A DNA stretch of 64,000 bases from Neckera pumila (lineage: Eukaryota > Streptophyta > Bryopsida > Hypnales > Neckeraceae), in assembly GCA_963969595.1 (NCBI GenBank), contig OZ018408.1, positions 39,990,108-40,054,107 of the forward strand. The letters are read 5' to 3'. This document shows positions 24,050 to 39,828 of the stretch, in pieces (the first letter of the stretch is position 1; every line of letters starts with the position of its first letter). The notes below the pieces were generated by a model, which was given only the letters and a program-made list of their open reading frames with translations, made no database searches and was not told where the DNA came from. The position numbers were made by a program, and so were the translations under genes.

Positions 24050-24955
24050 TTAACCCCTAAAAGACCAACATGCGTTTTTTGGCAACATAGAAATTTTGGG
24101 CAGGTACGTGTGACTGGAGATTTGCATATTTTGGGCTAAATTTTTTATAAAAGGTGGGGACGAGGAATATCTTTCATATGCACCATACGAGTCAAAACTT
24201 ATGGCCTAATATGTTGTTTGTTTATCAACTTGGGCAGTTCGGGTAGATAAAAAAAAATCACTTTTTTCAAAAATAAAAACTTGAAATTGGTTTATTAGAT
24301 TTATATATACGTGGAAAGCTTTGAATCATTTCATTTTGATCAATGAGTCAAACGTTACAAGGATTTTTAGTTTGCCGGCAATTATGGATTGTCTAACTAA
24401 AATAAACTTTGAAGCCGTTTATTTCACTCCATTTTCAACATTTTTCAAAAAAAACAAAATTATAGGATGTAAATTGTTTATTGCAACCATTGGGATTGGC
24501 ATTTTTCAATTCTGTAATTAACTTCTTAACAATTTAGTGTTTTGAACCATTCTCTACTTCTTTCTACTTACTATTTTTTTCATATATGTTGTACAATTCC
24601 AACTAATCTAAAATTTTTTAAGCATGTAGCCAACTTGCCCTGAAGAATGAATCCAAAGAAGCACAACCATTTTAGAATTTTTTTCATAATCATCTGATCT
24701 TGTGTGAAGTGCAGCTGCCTGGTTTTTTGTTGGGCCTAAAAAAGGACTTTTGCCACTTCAAACGCTAATATCTTCCAATCTACATGATGGAAATTTCAAA
24801 AAAAATTTCCAAACATTCCCAAACCAGAGTACTACAAGATCCTATGGTTACAAGTGTTCAAAAATGATACTTTTCAAAAATTTGGTACTTGTACTAGAAA
24901 TGGCAGTTTCGGAGCATTTTTTGTGAGAACATAGTCAAGGAACTTTAGGGGTTAA
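24050..24955 (+). mobile_element. TTAA-flanked piggyBac-like element, copy 6
   Basis: TTAACCCCTAAAAGACCAAC opens it and CTTTAGGGGTTAA closes it. Its start (CATGCGTTTTTTGGC) matches copy 1 better than copy 5, so subgroups exist. The AGTGCAGCTGCCTGG landmark is present. Confidence 0.88.
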
Positions 24956-26674
24956 GCAATCCTATATGCTCTAGGATGGAATCAATGCTTGTGACTATGC
25001 TTACAACATTTGGCAATTGAAAATGAGTTAAAAAAAATTGATAACTTTCTGAATCTACATGAATAAACTATAAAATTTTGACGTTCAACTACATGGTGCA
25101 CTACAAACCATGTTTTGCATAAATCTATGCGATCGATACATTTTGGACTACTTGTACCAACATACTTTCAAGATTGGTAAAGGATGCAAGGTTGGAAATG
25201 GGTGCTTGTACCTTATAAGAGCTTGCCCATCTACTGCTTGCAAATAAGATGATTTATTAAGAGGTCATTCAATTTGCAATGCAAGTAGCCACCTAAGACC
25301 AGAGAACAAGGATGTTTTTCAAGCTTCTCATATGGCATGCAAAAAAAACACTTGGCTAACGAGTAGTTGATTACCCCACACATTATTCAACTTCTCTATT
25401 ATTATCTTTTCAAGCTGGTTTTTCAAACTAGGGGTAGTGATGCCCTAATGTAAAGCCTTTTGGCCTTTTTTTCTCTCTTTCCATTCTTTGATAGGATAAG
25501 GCAAAAGGGGATGAAGTTCTAAAAAGTTTCTAAACAATGTACTTTGCCTTCATTGTCGCTTGAATGTTTGATTCCTTTTTCATATAGTGAAATTGTCCCT
25601 CCAAATTGCAAAAGCTACATTGTTCTTTTATTTACATGATATTTTTTGTCCATCCTAATTTGAGTAATATTGACTTTATTTAGTATCCAAACTATTCCAA
25701 AGGGCACACTCCGATATTTGAAATGACAATAATGAGCAACAATTATGAACAATTCATGATGTTGCAATAGTTTAATACTATAAACCAACTTGTCTCAATT
25801 CTTGAATCTTGAATGTTCAATCAACACTTTCTAGTCCTACCTGCATGTGCAAATGAGGGCACGCAACATTCAAATGCCAAAACCAACTATTATTTGTAAA
25901 AGCAAGAGCTTGCAATATCTTCCATATATAATCACTAAAAAAGTACAAAAAAGATGGAATATTTCATATAGAGGGATACAATTGAGAGATATAACTGACT
26001 ACTAGGCAAAAAGTAGCACATCAAAGCACAATCTTGTATGAGTAGTTGATACCAACAAAAACACTGACATAATCTAGAATATAGTCTAGTTATTCCATCT
26101 CTACATGAGATATTATCCCCAGCATCACTCATGCCCTTGTATGCTTAGTGACCAACATGAATTTGGAACTTTCACACAACCTTGTCTATCAGCTATGTAA
26201 TGGACATGATGTATTGATTTGTACTTAACCTCTATTAATCCAATAGGCTATACTTCAAGGAGGTTGGAACCAAAAGAATACCACCCTGCCACAAAAGTAC
26301 AAACTCCATCTCCATTACCACAATTATGACGAAAGGGAAAAGATGGAGATGTACCTAGAAGGTTGAGCCATTCCAACCCATGTCGGACCTCTGCAAATCA
26401 TATCACCAAGCAACATCCCCTACAAGTTAAACCGCATTCATGATTGTATTTTGCAAAGCTATAAAATCGCCTGAAACACTAAGGAAGCATATGTATATTA
26501 ATGCTGAGGACACAGATGACCCTCACACACCTTGCATTGGACAATGTGGAAACAAACTGAAATATTTCTTGATTGAGTGTCTAAGGTATACTTCATGTCT
26601 TCCTTTAGTGACGCCCACTATGCGGCTATTGGTATCAATGCTAGGTGCCACAGTTTTTTTTTCATTTTTCATTT
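24956..26674. other. Intergenic DNA with a weak coding-like stretch
   Basis: From about 26270 to 26640 short plus-strand frames give fragments such as HTPCIGQCGNKLKYFLIEC. This faintly resembles the Cys/His zinc-binding tail of retroelement polymerases, interrupted by stops. It is not strong enough to name. Nothing else was recognised. Confidence 0.3.
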
Positions 26675-28406
26675 TCAGCTGGGGTGGCTCCAGGAAGTTG
26701 GCTGAGACTACCAATTTTGGCAAATTTTGCATAATATTATTGGTATTTTGATAGCTACAGTACAGTTTCTGGCGAATAACAACAAATTTCTTTTGAAATT
26801 TGGCAAATTAATCGAATCTTTCTCCTTAACTATCCTATGGGCTTGTAGCTACAATAGACCAAACAATTTGTCAAAATCTGGCGATATTTAGCCAAGAAAA
26901 GAACCACTGGCAGGTGCTGTACAATAAAATGCCAAGCTCATGGTTGCATACAGAATAGGGAAGATCACTTCACCAAGATGCCAGCAGAACAATGATTTTT
27001 AAATACCGTCCATATTGAAAATTCTATTCCTTGATACTTCATGATCCAATTTCAATCACAATAGGGGTATGAATGACCCGAACCTTGACATCAAAGAACT
27101 TGATGTAAAACCTTGAGGGCGGCACAGACAATTTGGTCTCCAGAATCTCTGAAATAGCAGCACTTAGCTCCTTATTTGTGGCGGGACCAACACCGCCAAT
27201 AGATATAAGCTCCCCGTAAGCAGCAGGCTCTTCGGTGCCTCCAAAACTCATTGGAATGCCGCCGCGTAAAGATATCAAGACATACTGAAAGAAAGACAAC
27301 AAATCACGATCAGGAATGGTTGCAGGAGAAACTTAAACAACATAAAATAGGATTGCGTTCCAAAATCTTCGATTGAAATAAAAGGGAATTAAGGTTCCAG
27401 GGGGTAGCAAGACTATCCTTAAAAAGCTACAGATGCAAGCAAGAAAAGAGTATCAACCAAACAGATTTTGAAATTAGTTGAAACTGAGGTCTGAGGACAT
27501 TCTCGTCACCACTGGCTGACACTCATCAAGAAACGCCGAATAATGTGGCGTGATTGCGCGAAAATGCGCCATTGAACTGACAGAATCTCTTCCAAGAAGT
27601 AGCGCATCGCTACGTTGGTAGCCCATAATATGACAAGGGCCCTGACAACTAGAAGAAACCCTCGCGAAAAAGGACATCACGTCCAGCTTAAAATCATGTC
27701 CACAAATACGAAGTGTCCCGTAGGACTGTCTCTGTGCTCAAAATTTGGGGCTTTCTCACTCAAAATCCATATAATTTCCACTTGAGAGGTAGCAGGGCTT
27801 TCCAAACATGAAGCACCGTCAACAGTGTAAACTAGCTACATTGATAAACATCGTGACAAGAAAGTAAAATCTCCAAATAAAGAAGTAGAGCACAGCAGTA
27901 TCGCATTACCACATTAGCAGCACATAGAATGACAAGAGTAACGAGCAAGAGAAGAAAAGAATCGCGAACAAGAACATCATATGCAGGTTAACATGCTACT
28001 ACGTGTAACCGAAGACTCTATCCGCGCTTAAGACTGCATGACTTCAGGTTTCACAATCAATTTCCAGATAATTTTCACTTGTGACGTAGCAGAGCGATTA
28101 CACAGATATATGTAACACTGTCACAGCCTACAGCAGCTAGAACGATAAATCATCGTGATAAGAAAATGTCACAAACAAAAGAGAAAGAAGTCCTTCACAT
28201 TAACACACTGCTCGAACAACTCCCGGTCTCAACCAAACAAACGGCGCCTTCAGAGCTCAAAATTTCACAAAACAGAACCTCACAGCAAAACATACCGATT
28301 CAGGCTTGCCAATAATGCGCGCCACTGCTTTACTGGCGTCCTTGAGGATGTCCGAAGTGACAACCCCGTCGAGAGGCACATTCGTCTGGATGTTCAAGCT
28401 CGGCAT
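26675..28406 (-). CDS. MIF: MIF / D-dopachrome tautomerase-like protein (MDL)
   Basis: Exon 1 (28406-28296) encodes 37 residues starting MPSLNIQTNVPLDGVV; Pro2 is the catalytic N-terminal proline of the tautomerase superfamily once Met is removed. Exon 2 starts at 27284 with YVLISLRGGIPMSFGGTEEP and AYGELISIGGVGP, the family hallmarks. Read through, exon 2 ends at 27039 (TGA), total 118 residues. That tail (VRVIHTPIVIEIGS) lacks the usual FGWNGSTF-like end, so a donor after FFDVK (27084) joined to a third exon is likely. A candidate is 26701-26675, behind a CAG acceptor, but it is weak. Known plant relatives are about 115 residues, cytosolic or peroxisomal, and resemble animal MIF; their role in plants is poorly defined. 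The first two exons are secure, the 3' end is not. Confidence 0.85.
27600..28175. repeat. Diverged tandem duplication inside the MIF intron, period ~300 bp
   Basis: Landmarks repeat at near-constant offset: TAGCCCATAATATGACAAG with TAGCAGCACATAGAATGACA, CACTTGAGAGGTAGCAG with CACTTGTGACGTAGCAG, and ATCGTGACAAGAAAGT with ATCGTGATAAGAAAAT. Non-coding. It accounts for much of the ~1-kb intron. Confidence 0.6.
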
Positions 28407-29059
28407 TGTGTCCGAAACAGAAATCAATGCGTCCTTCCCCTTACAGCTCCAAATTCGCCGTCCAAGGGCTCTGTGGAAACCTCTCCCGCAGGACTTTCAG
28501 AATCTGCAACACAAAATCGAAATGAATCGCGACGCCCCGAGGAATAGAAGAATGCCTAAGGTAGGGTATCCCGAAGTTCGCTGCGAGAGCGACGAGGCGG
28601 GCGACGAAATCCGTGCGGCAGGTAGGCCGGGGTGATGCGAAAATAAAGGTTCTAGAAGATTTCCACGTGATCCATAGATCTGCTTCCCATTCCTAGATTT
28701 TATGCCCAATGTTCGATCACGTCCGTATATTAAATTCTAGAAGCCAAATCTAGGAAATTAGAGGGCTGTATTTAGCCTTCAGGTAGAACAACTTGATGGT
28801 GTACTGATTGATGCAACTGAAGAATGTACGAGGTCATTACCCCCCACTATTTTTGAGTGGAAGGAATTTATTACATTAATTTAAATAATCCAGTCAGATA
28901 TTTGAATTCCATTGACAAAAGTGTTGACGTTAACTTATTATTTGCTCCATAGATTGCAACCAAGATTTTAAAGCTTTCAACGTCCATTATTGGGTGGTCA
29001 ACTATGGTCATCCAGTTCTCAGTGTTCATTGATTTCAAACTACTGGATGAAGAAATTGG
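28407..29059. other. Upstream region of the MIF gene
   Basis: GC content is raised to about 28650, as expected for a 5' UTR and promoter. Short frames on both strands overlap here but show no motif, so I leave them uncalled. Confidence 0.4.
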
Positions 29060-29870
29060 ACTTTGTCCCGTGTAGGATTGTAGGTTTTGAAGGAAAAGCT
29101 TCAGCTGCAAGCTTTAGAGCAGCCCCACAGCAATATGCTCAAGCAACACACTCAAGCAAATCAATAGGGGTTGTCATGCATTCTTGGAGAATGGGATTTT
29201 CATGAAGTTGGAGAAATTTTGCGAGAGAAACAAGGAGCCAATGGCAAGCTGTTTTGAGTGGAGGATGTGTGACAATCTTTTTTGGTGTTCAAAGCGTGGA
29301 ATATTTTCTCCTAGAATGGGGTTATTTAAAAAAAATATAGAGAGAGAGAGAGAGATTTCTTTTTTGGATTGAAAATTGCGAAAAAGAACCTTTTTTGCTC
29401 TTGACTTCTCCGTTCTACTGTGCACCTTTAATAGAACTACTATCTACTGAACTCTAAAGGTTCCAAATGCAGTGGGTTGCTTTCATAGACCTAATCATAG
29501 CACAACATTGCAGCAATAGGGTGATATTTTGGCAGCGGAGAGGTGAAACAAGGAAGTGCAAGGTCAAAAAATTCTCGAAGAAACTTGTTCAAGCCATTTT
29601 CTTCACCTATGGAGGAGAAGAAAGGCTGCATGGAATTCTCTAAGAATTGGACCTTTGTTCGTCCTGTGCAGCCACTCAAATGGCACCACATGCCAATTCT
29701 CCGAGAATTGCAGGTAGGTTGAAGGATGCGTGACAACCCCTAATAGAGGACATTCCTCTATCATAGAAGATCAGTATTATAAAACCTTTAGAGGTCAGTT
29801 GCGGCGTATTGTTGTGGGGCTACTCTTAATCCATAAACCTACACAGGACGAGGTTCAAGGAAAAGCTTCA
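29060..29870. repeat. Foldback repeat, ~0.8 kb
   Basis: The left side (29065-29185) and the inverse of the right side (29725-29860) share GTGTAGG, AGCCCCACARCAATA and AGGGGTTGTCAYGCAT in the same order. Arms are diverged and contain indels. Boundaries are uncertain. Probably an old foldback MITE. Confidence 0.5.
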
Positions 29871-29924
29871 TCTAGAAGCTTTGACCAATAAACAATGGAA
29901 GTTGCAGTTGTTTTTTGGCCAATG

Positions 29925-30113
29925 AATGACAAAAAATCCTTCTATATGGGATAGAACTACAACTATTCATTTCTAAATTTTGTGTGAAAAAGAGAGGTCT
30001 TCTATAGTAGTTTGATTTCCAATGAGTATTTTAAGCATTTTTTTTAACCAATGATTTACACTATACCAAAATGGATGATTTCCATGGTTACCAGTCCATC
30101 CTTTAAGGATTAA
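29925..30113 (+). mobile_element. Small TTAA MITE, CCCTRGAACGC family, degraded copy 3
   Basis: The sequence follows copy 1 from AATGACAAAAAATCC through ATTTTGTGTGAAAAAGAG, TTTGATTTCC and GGATGATTTCCATGG to GGATTAAG. The left terminus is lost. The right end still carries TTAA (30110-30113). Confidence 0.6.
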
Positions 30114-32283
30114 GTTAGATCATATATAAGGTGGATTAGTCTATCAGTATTCTCAAATCCAGCCTTGTGTACCCAAGGGATATATTCTAGAGGGAAATGT
30201 ATACTACTCCTACATGTGGGCGGAATTGGTGTAAGGGTGGTTAAAGGCAAGTTCACCTTTTATAGAGAGGGGAAAACTAAACTATACTCTTGTCTCTTTG
30301 GTGAAAACATTGGAATGAATTGTTTACAATCAAGCAAATTCTTTTGAGTTCATGTATGAAATTAGAGACACCCCAATTAGCTAAGATAGGTTACATAAGA
30401 CATAAAAATTAACCAACTACAAAATAGGGGATATATTTTTAATTCTCTCTATTTTTTTTTTAATCATTATTGGCACCTGAGATGAAATGCCTGTTTTGCA
30501 AGTGGCATGTTATCATTATTGTCATAGTAGATTCAACCTTTGTATGGATCTCTAATTGTTAGTAAGAGACTCATCGATTATATGAGTGATGACTGTTTGC
30601 AATAGTTTGATTGTGGTTGTATAGTTTTGCTTTCTTTTTATTGTATGTTCTTTAGGCAAGGTAGAGCAACTGAAAATATGATTGCATTCAAAACTAGGAC
30701 TTACTTAAGGCTCTTTCCTTCACTCAATATGTATTTCATAGGCATTTTATGAATAAACTATGAATTTCCAAAGTACTGATTGTAAGTGCATCCAAAATCA
30801 ACCTGAGGCTCTTGTATGAAGAAATACAAATTTTAGGAAATATTTTATATGATTAAATTTTGCAACCATTTTATAATTAGGTTTAGTGAACCTAACAAAG
30901 ATTATTTTGCAAAAGCAAAAGTTTTCATTAATAGTAATAAGGGTCATCACAAACATTGAATTCATGATTGTATGAAAATTGTCAACAATTCACGATATAC
31001 CTAATGTTTTTCTAGTGAAGGTCTTATTGAAAAGTTTTGAACTTTCATCCATGATTCATCCAACTATGGAAGCATTATGGTCTATAAAACTTATCAATAG
31101 TCATCTATATACGGCACAAGATCTAATTTTCTGGAATTTGATACTTTAAACTCTAACTATTGGTAAAGAAGGTCTATACTTTTTGGAAAAATGGATTTTC
31201 ATTAAATTTACAAAATGAGGCAAGATTATCAACAATCTTTTTGGGTTTTGTCCATTTTTTCCTATCACTTCCTTTTTCTTTCACCTTTTTCTAGTACAAC
31301 GAGAGGATTGAGAATTTGAACATCAACGATTCACCTTCGTGAACCCCAGGAGGATTGAGAGTTTGAACGTCAAAGATTCACCTTCGTGAACCCCAGCTAT
31401 TGTTCTTGGAGTAGCTATGGCGATGTACAACCCCACATAGATATTTATATAGTGTGGATTGTCAATTAATTAGTATGGGTCCCCTCAATACCCCTACCCC
31501 TATTCAGTGTAGAATATTTGGAAGTTCATTTCACAGGGGTCGAAAGATTTAGTGACCTTTAGCATGCTTCAAAATATTCCATGACCTTTATTAGTATTCA
31601 CAATTTTATTGATATTCAAGACTTTATTGATACTCACGGCTTCAATTTTATTTTGAAAGGATTAAGATTATTTTCACTAATATTTTCTAGACTATTCAAT
31701 CACGCCATGTTATAAAATTTAAAAATTTCAGTAGATGCCATATATAATTATATTTGGAATCAATTTTTAACAAATGTGACCCGAGCTTAGACTAAATGAT
31801 TCCTGGATAGGTAAGCATTCGACTTCATTGTGAACTCATCATTACTTTACTGTAATTATGCAACTCACAAGCAGTCAGTCGACGAATGTGGACGAACATA
31901 CGTGAATTGCTGTAGCACGGATGAGAAAATGTGTTTGGATGAATGAGTAAGCCAATAACCTTGTGAGGGGTAAGTATTCGAAAGCAAGGGCGCCGGGGAC
32001 GAAGGTGCTGCGGACACTGCGTTTGCTGAATGCATTTGCAATGTGTCCATCGCCATAGCTACTCCAGGAACAGCAGCTGCCTGGAGGTCTCTATAACGTC
32101 CTTTACCCCGTGTGCAAGCGTGCGTCGGTAGGGTATTGGGAAGGACACAGGATGAGGAAACGGTGTGGCACAGGGGCGTTATTAGGAGGCGTTGGAACGG
32201 CAGGTTGTGGTGCCAGAATGATTGCGTGCCGGGAGGTTTTGTAGGGAGTAGCAAGGAATTGACGTTCTCGTCGTCCCGATGCA
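30114..32283. other. Intergenic and upstream DNA of the CRK gene
   Basis: AT-rich until about 31.85 kb, then GC-rich toward the CRK start, as expected for promoter and 5' UTR. It contains a 47-bp direct repeat (31304-31396) and an inverted pair (31399-31427 and 32045-32073). An extra ATG at 32279, out of frame, lies 5 nt before the chosen CRK start. No gene is recognised. Confidence 0.5.
31304..31396. repeat. Direct tandem repeat, 47 + 46 bp
   Basis: Two adjacent units each contain AGGATTGAGA, TTTGAAC, GATTCACCTTCGTGAACC and CCAG. They differ at a few positions. The unit holds a short palindrome (TTCACCTTCGTGAA). Confidence 0.9.
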
Positions 32284-36970
<4,687 letters not shown>

Positions 36971-37819
36971 TGACTATTTATTTTGGTATTAGAGAATCCT
37001 GTCCCTCGAACGTGGTGAATCGGTCACGTGATTACATCTTTCACGCTCTGCGTATGCCTCGAGTGAGATCATCCGACGGTTCCTCTTTGCATTTGTTCGC
37101 TCAGGAGGCATTTGTAATCTCCGGTTCCCGGTGTACTAGGGCGTTGATCCCACACCCTTCATTGGAGGTGATCTAGCAGCTGCTCGTTAGAGTTCGTCCT
37201 AGGTCGCTATCAAGGCAGTTGGTGTGATTTCTCTGCAGGCTCTTCGGACCTGTGCTATCCCTCTCTTTCGGGGTAGACCCATTGATTCTAGGCAGTAATC
37301 GGGCACGCATTGAGTGCTTTGTAGAAGTTTCATAAAATTGGAAATGTTTTCTAGTGAGAGTCCAGGAGGCCGAGAGTGGTGTAATGCAGGTTAGCATGTC
37401 TGAGCGGCAAGCGGAGATTGGGGCTACGTTATTTCTGCGGAAACCACGTCAGGAGGGCCAACTTTGCTGCGCTAGCGCCAGGTTTTTTTTTGAGAACCTG
37501 GCCTATGTACTTTTATTCAGTTCGTGTTCCATCCAGGGGTCGTGCTGTTGCGACCTCCTAGTTCCGAGACCCTCTCTAGTCTCTCTCATTGTATCAATTG
37601 GTTATTCAATTATTTTGAATGAAGGATGTTCCTCGGAAGTGAACAAAAGCAACCTGGTGTGATGCTGAAGAGAAGCCATTTGTGGTTGTTTCGTTTCTGT
37701 AGATTCACAAATAGTGGAACTGAGCATGTATGCTGTGAGCGCCTCTGTCTCTACTATTTGCTTCTTTGTGCACTTTTCATTGTGGACGTGAATGTAGGAG
37801 ATGTATTTTTTTCTCATGT
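36971..37819. other. 3' UTR and downstream DNA of the CRK gene
   Basis: No gene is recognised. The raised GC content continues for several hundred bases and then fades, consistent with a 3' UTR. No clear polyadenylation site could be fixed. Confidence 0.4.
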
Positions 37820-38250
37820 TATGTTGCTAGAAGAAACCTGCTTCCAAATCAACAGAAATCTTTTCTTGATTTGGACATTTTCAGCAAGTGGCTTTACAAA
37901 AGGCCACATGGCATCCCGCCATATGGGTTGTAGGCATGGCACACCTGCAGGCTGGTGATGAAGCCGGCTTCCTCGCCATCCCGCCACGCACACCAGCCAC
38001 CAGGGCACACCGGCTACGTGGGCAGTGGGTGCCAAGGAGGTTTGAACCGCAGACTTTATGTTTGTGGACAAGGAGCCTTGACCATTGAATCATGAATGGA
38101 TTCAGTGGAGTGCAATGATTTCATTTATTTAGTTTTTGTTTCCCATTTAGTTTCTAAAATCAGTAGATTTTGGAGGTCTTTTCTCACTCTTTGTACGTAC
38201 CTTTTTAATGAAATTGTTGGAAAAGTTTTGTATTTTAGTCTAGGCTTAGT
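37820..38250 (-). mobile_element. CACTA-like element fragment with tRNA-like block
   Basis: Read on the minus strand, the segment runs from a fragment resembling the palindrome arm (AATCAGTAGATTTTGG near 38160), through a tRNA-like block (38092-38035) and GC-rich sequence, to GTTGATTTGG and a TTTCTTCTAGCAACA end near 37822. The order matches the right part of the element at 819-2512. The left part is missing. Confidence 0.5.
38035..38092 (-). repeat. tRNA-like (box A/box B) block
   Basis: On the minus strand GATTCAATGGTCAAGG (38091-38076) resembles an A box and GCGGTTCAAACC (38050-38039) a B box. It could be a tRNA-derived SINE head. GC-rich sequence continues to about 37890. Confidence 0.4.
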
Positions 38251-38425
38251 GGTAAAGTTTCAATAGTGGTAAAAATATTTGGCACACATTTCAATGGAAG
38301 GTGGTTTGGTCACAGTTTACATTTCTTTTGTAATTCAAAATTTAGAATTTGAGTAGGTCTGAACTTAGAATTTGAATAGTTTAATAATTTATAATTTGAA
38401 TAGTTAAGAACTTAGAACTTGAATT

Positions 38426-39336
38426 TTGACCCCTAATGGACCATGTATCTTTTTTGGCAATATAGCATTTTTGTTCATCTATATACAAATGGAATTTTCA
38501 TTTTTTTCTTTTGATATTTTTACAATACATTTGGGCAAGGATTAGCTTGAAAGAGTAACAATTTTCATAACTTTTGATTACGTAGTTAGAAAATTATTGA
38601 ACATGTGTATTTTTTTCTTAATACAAGCAAGCCGGGTAGATCCAAAAAGTGTACTTTTTGAAAAAAATATACTTTTTGAAGAAATAGAAGTTTGATATTG
38701 GTTTCTAGATTAATAAACTAGATTAATAATCATGTGAAGTTTTGAATTGTTCTGTTTTGATTAGCAAGGTGAAAATTCTTTATTGAATTCTTTTTTGAAA
38801 AAAATCACTTGATGCAATTAGTAAAAGATAGTATGCAAATTGTTTATTACAACATTACAACCTTGGGACTGGGATTCTTCAATTCTATAATGAAATTCGT
38901 AACCATTTAGTATTTTAAATCATTTTCAATTTTTTTTCTTCTTACTACTTTTTGCAAGCATGAATATAAAATATTTTTTGTCAAAAAAATTTATATGTAT
39001 TTCCAACTCAATTCTTTAATATTTCATGGAGAGTTGCAAGTTGTAGGATCTATAGATTTTTGGATAAACAGTTTGAAAAATGAAATCTAATGATTTGGGA
39101 AGAGTTAATATTATTTTTTTTTATAAAATCCAAGCATTATGATCTTGCATTTGGTAATTTTCTTATTTTAAATTTTCAGGAGATTGTACTTTATCATGTT
39201 AACTATTGTACAAGCTAGATCCTATAGTTGAATTTGTTGGAAAAATAAACATATATGAAGATGTTAGGCTTGCTTTGAAGAGTGCTATTCAAAGGCAGTT
39301 GTGGACTTGTACATATGGAAGAATTATAGGGATTAA
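38426..39336 (+). mobile_element. TTAA-flanked piggyBac-like element, copy 7 (degraded)
   Basis: TTGACCCCTAATGGACCA opens it, with TTAA mutated to TTGA. ATTATAGGGATTAA closes it. The internal order of landmarks is kept but point changes are many, so this is the oldest-looking copy. Confidence 0.7.
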
Positions 39337-39557
39337 ATACTTCAAATTTCAATAGTTCAATTTGAATTTGGTACTATTCAAATTTGATTATTACAAAATT
39401 GAAAATTTGAATATCATTAAATTATTTGAATTAAGATTTGAATTTAATTAGAATTCGAATTAAATTCAAAGTCAAATTCAAAATCAAACTATATTCTATA
39501 GAAATATGATTTGAATTTAAATTCTATATTCATACTTTGTAGAAGACTCCAAAAGAT
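39337..39557. other. AT-rich spacer with imperfect AATTTGAATT repeats
   Basis: Simple-sequence-like AATTTGAA/TTCAAATT repeats lie between the TTAA element and the LINE. They include the left copy of the LINE target duplication (39546-39558). Confidence 0.5.
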
Positions 39558-39828
39558 TTTTTTTTTTTTTTTTGAAACACATGGACAATTTCCATTGATA
39601 AAAGGGAAACAATACACCAAACCGAGAGGAGAACCCCCGGTAGAAATCTTTTCATTTTCTAAGACATTTTTTAGCAAACTTTTTAATCTCTTTTTTTTGG
39701 AGCTAGAGGCAAGAGAAGCAAAGAGAGAGCCAAGAGGCCAAGAGAGAGGAGGCAAAGAAGAAGAAAAGCCAAAAAAGGCCCCCACCCAAGCCAACTACGT
39801 AACTACCAGCCCAAAGCACCCACCATGC

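Noticed and set aside
26440..26751. 103-codon plus frame with a Cys-rich stretch as a retroelement zinc finger
   Set aside because: The resemblance is weak, upstream frame is full of stops, and no other retroelement motif lies nearby.
28155..28635. Plus-strand frames over the MIF first exon
   Set aside because: They are antisense to the conserved MPSLNIQTNVP exon and lack motifs.
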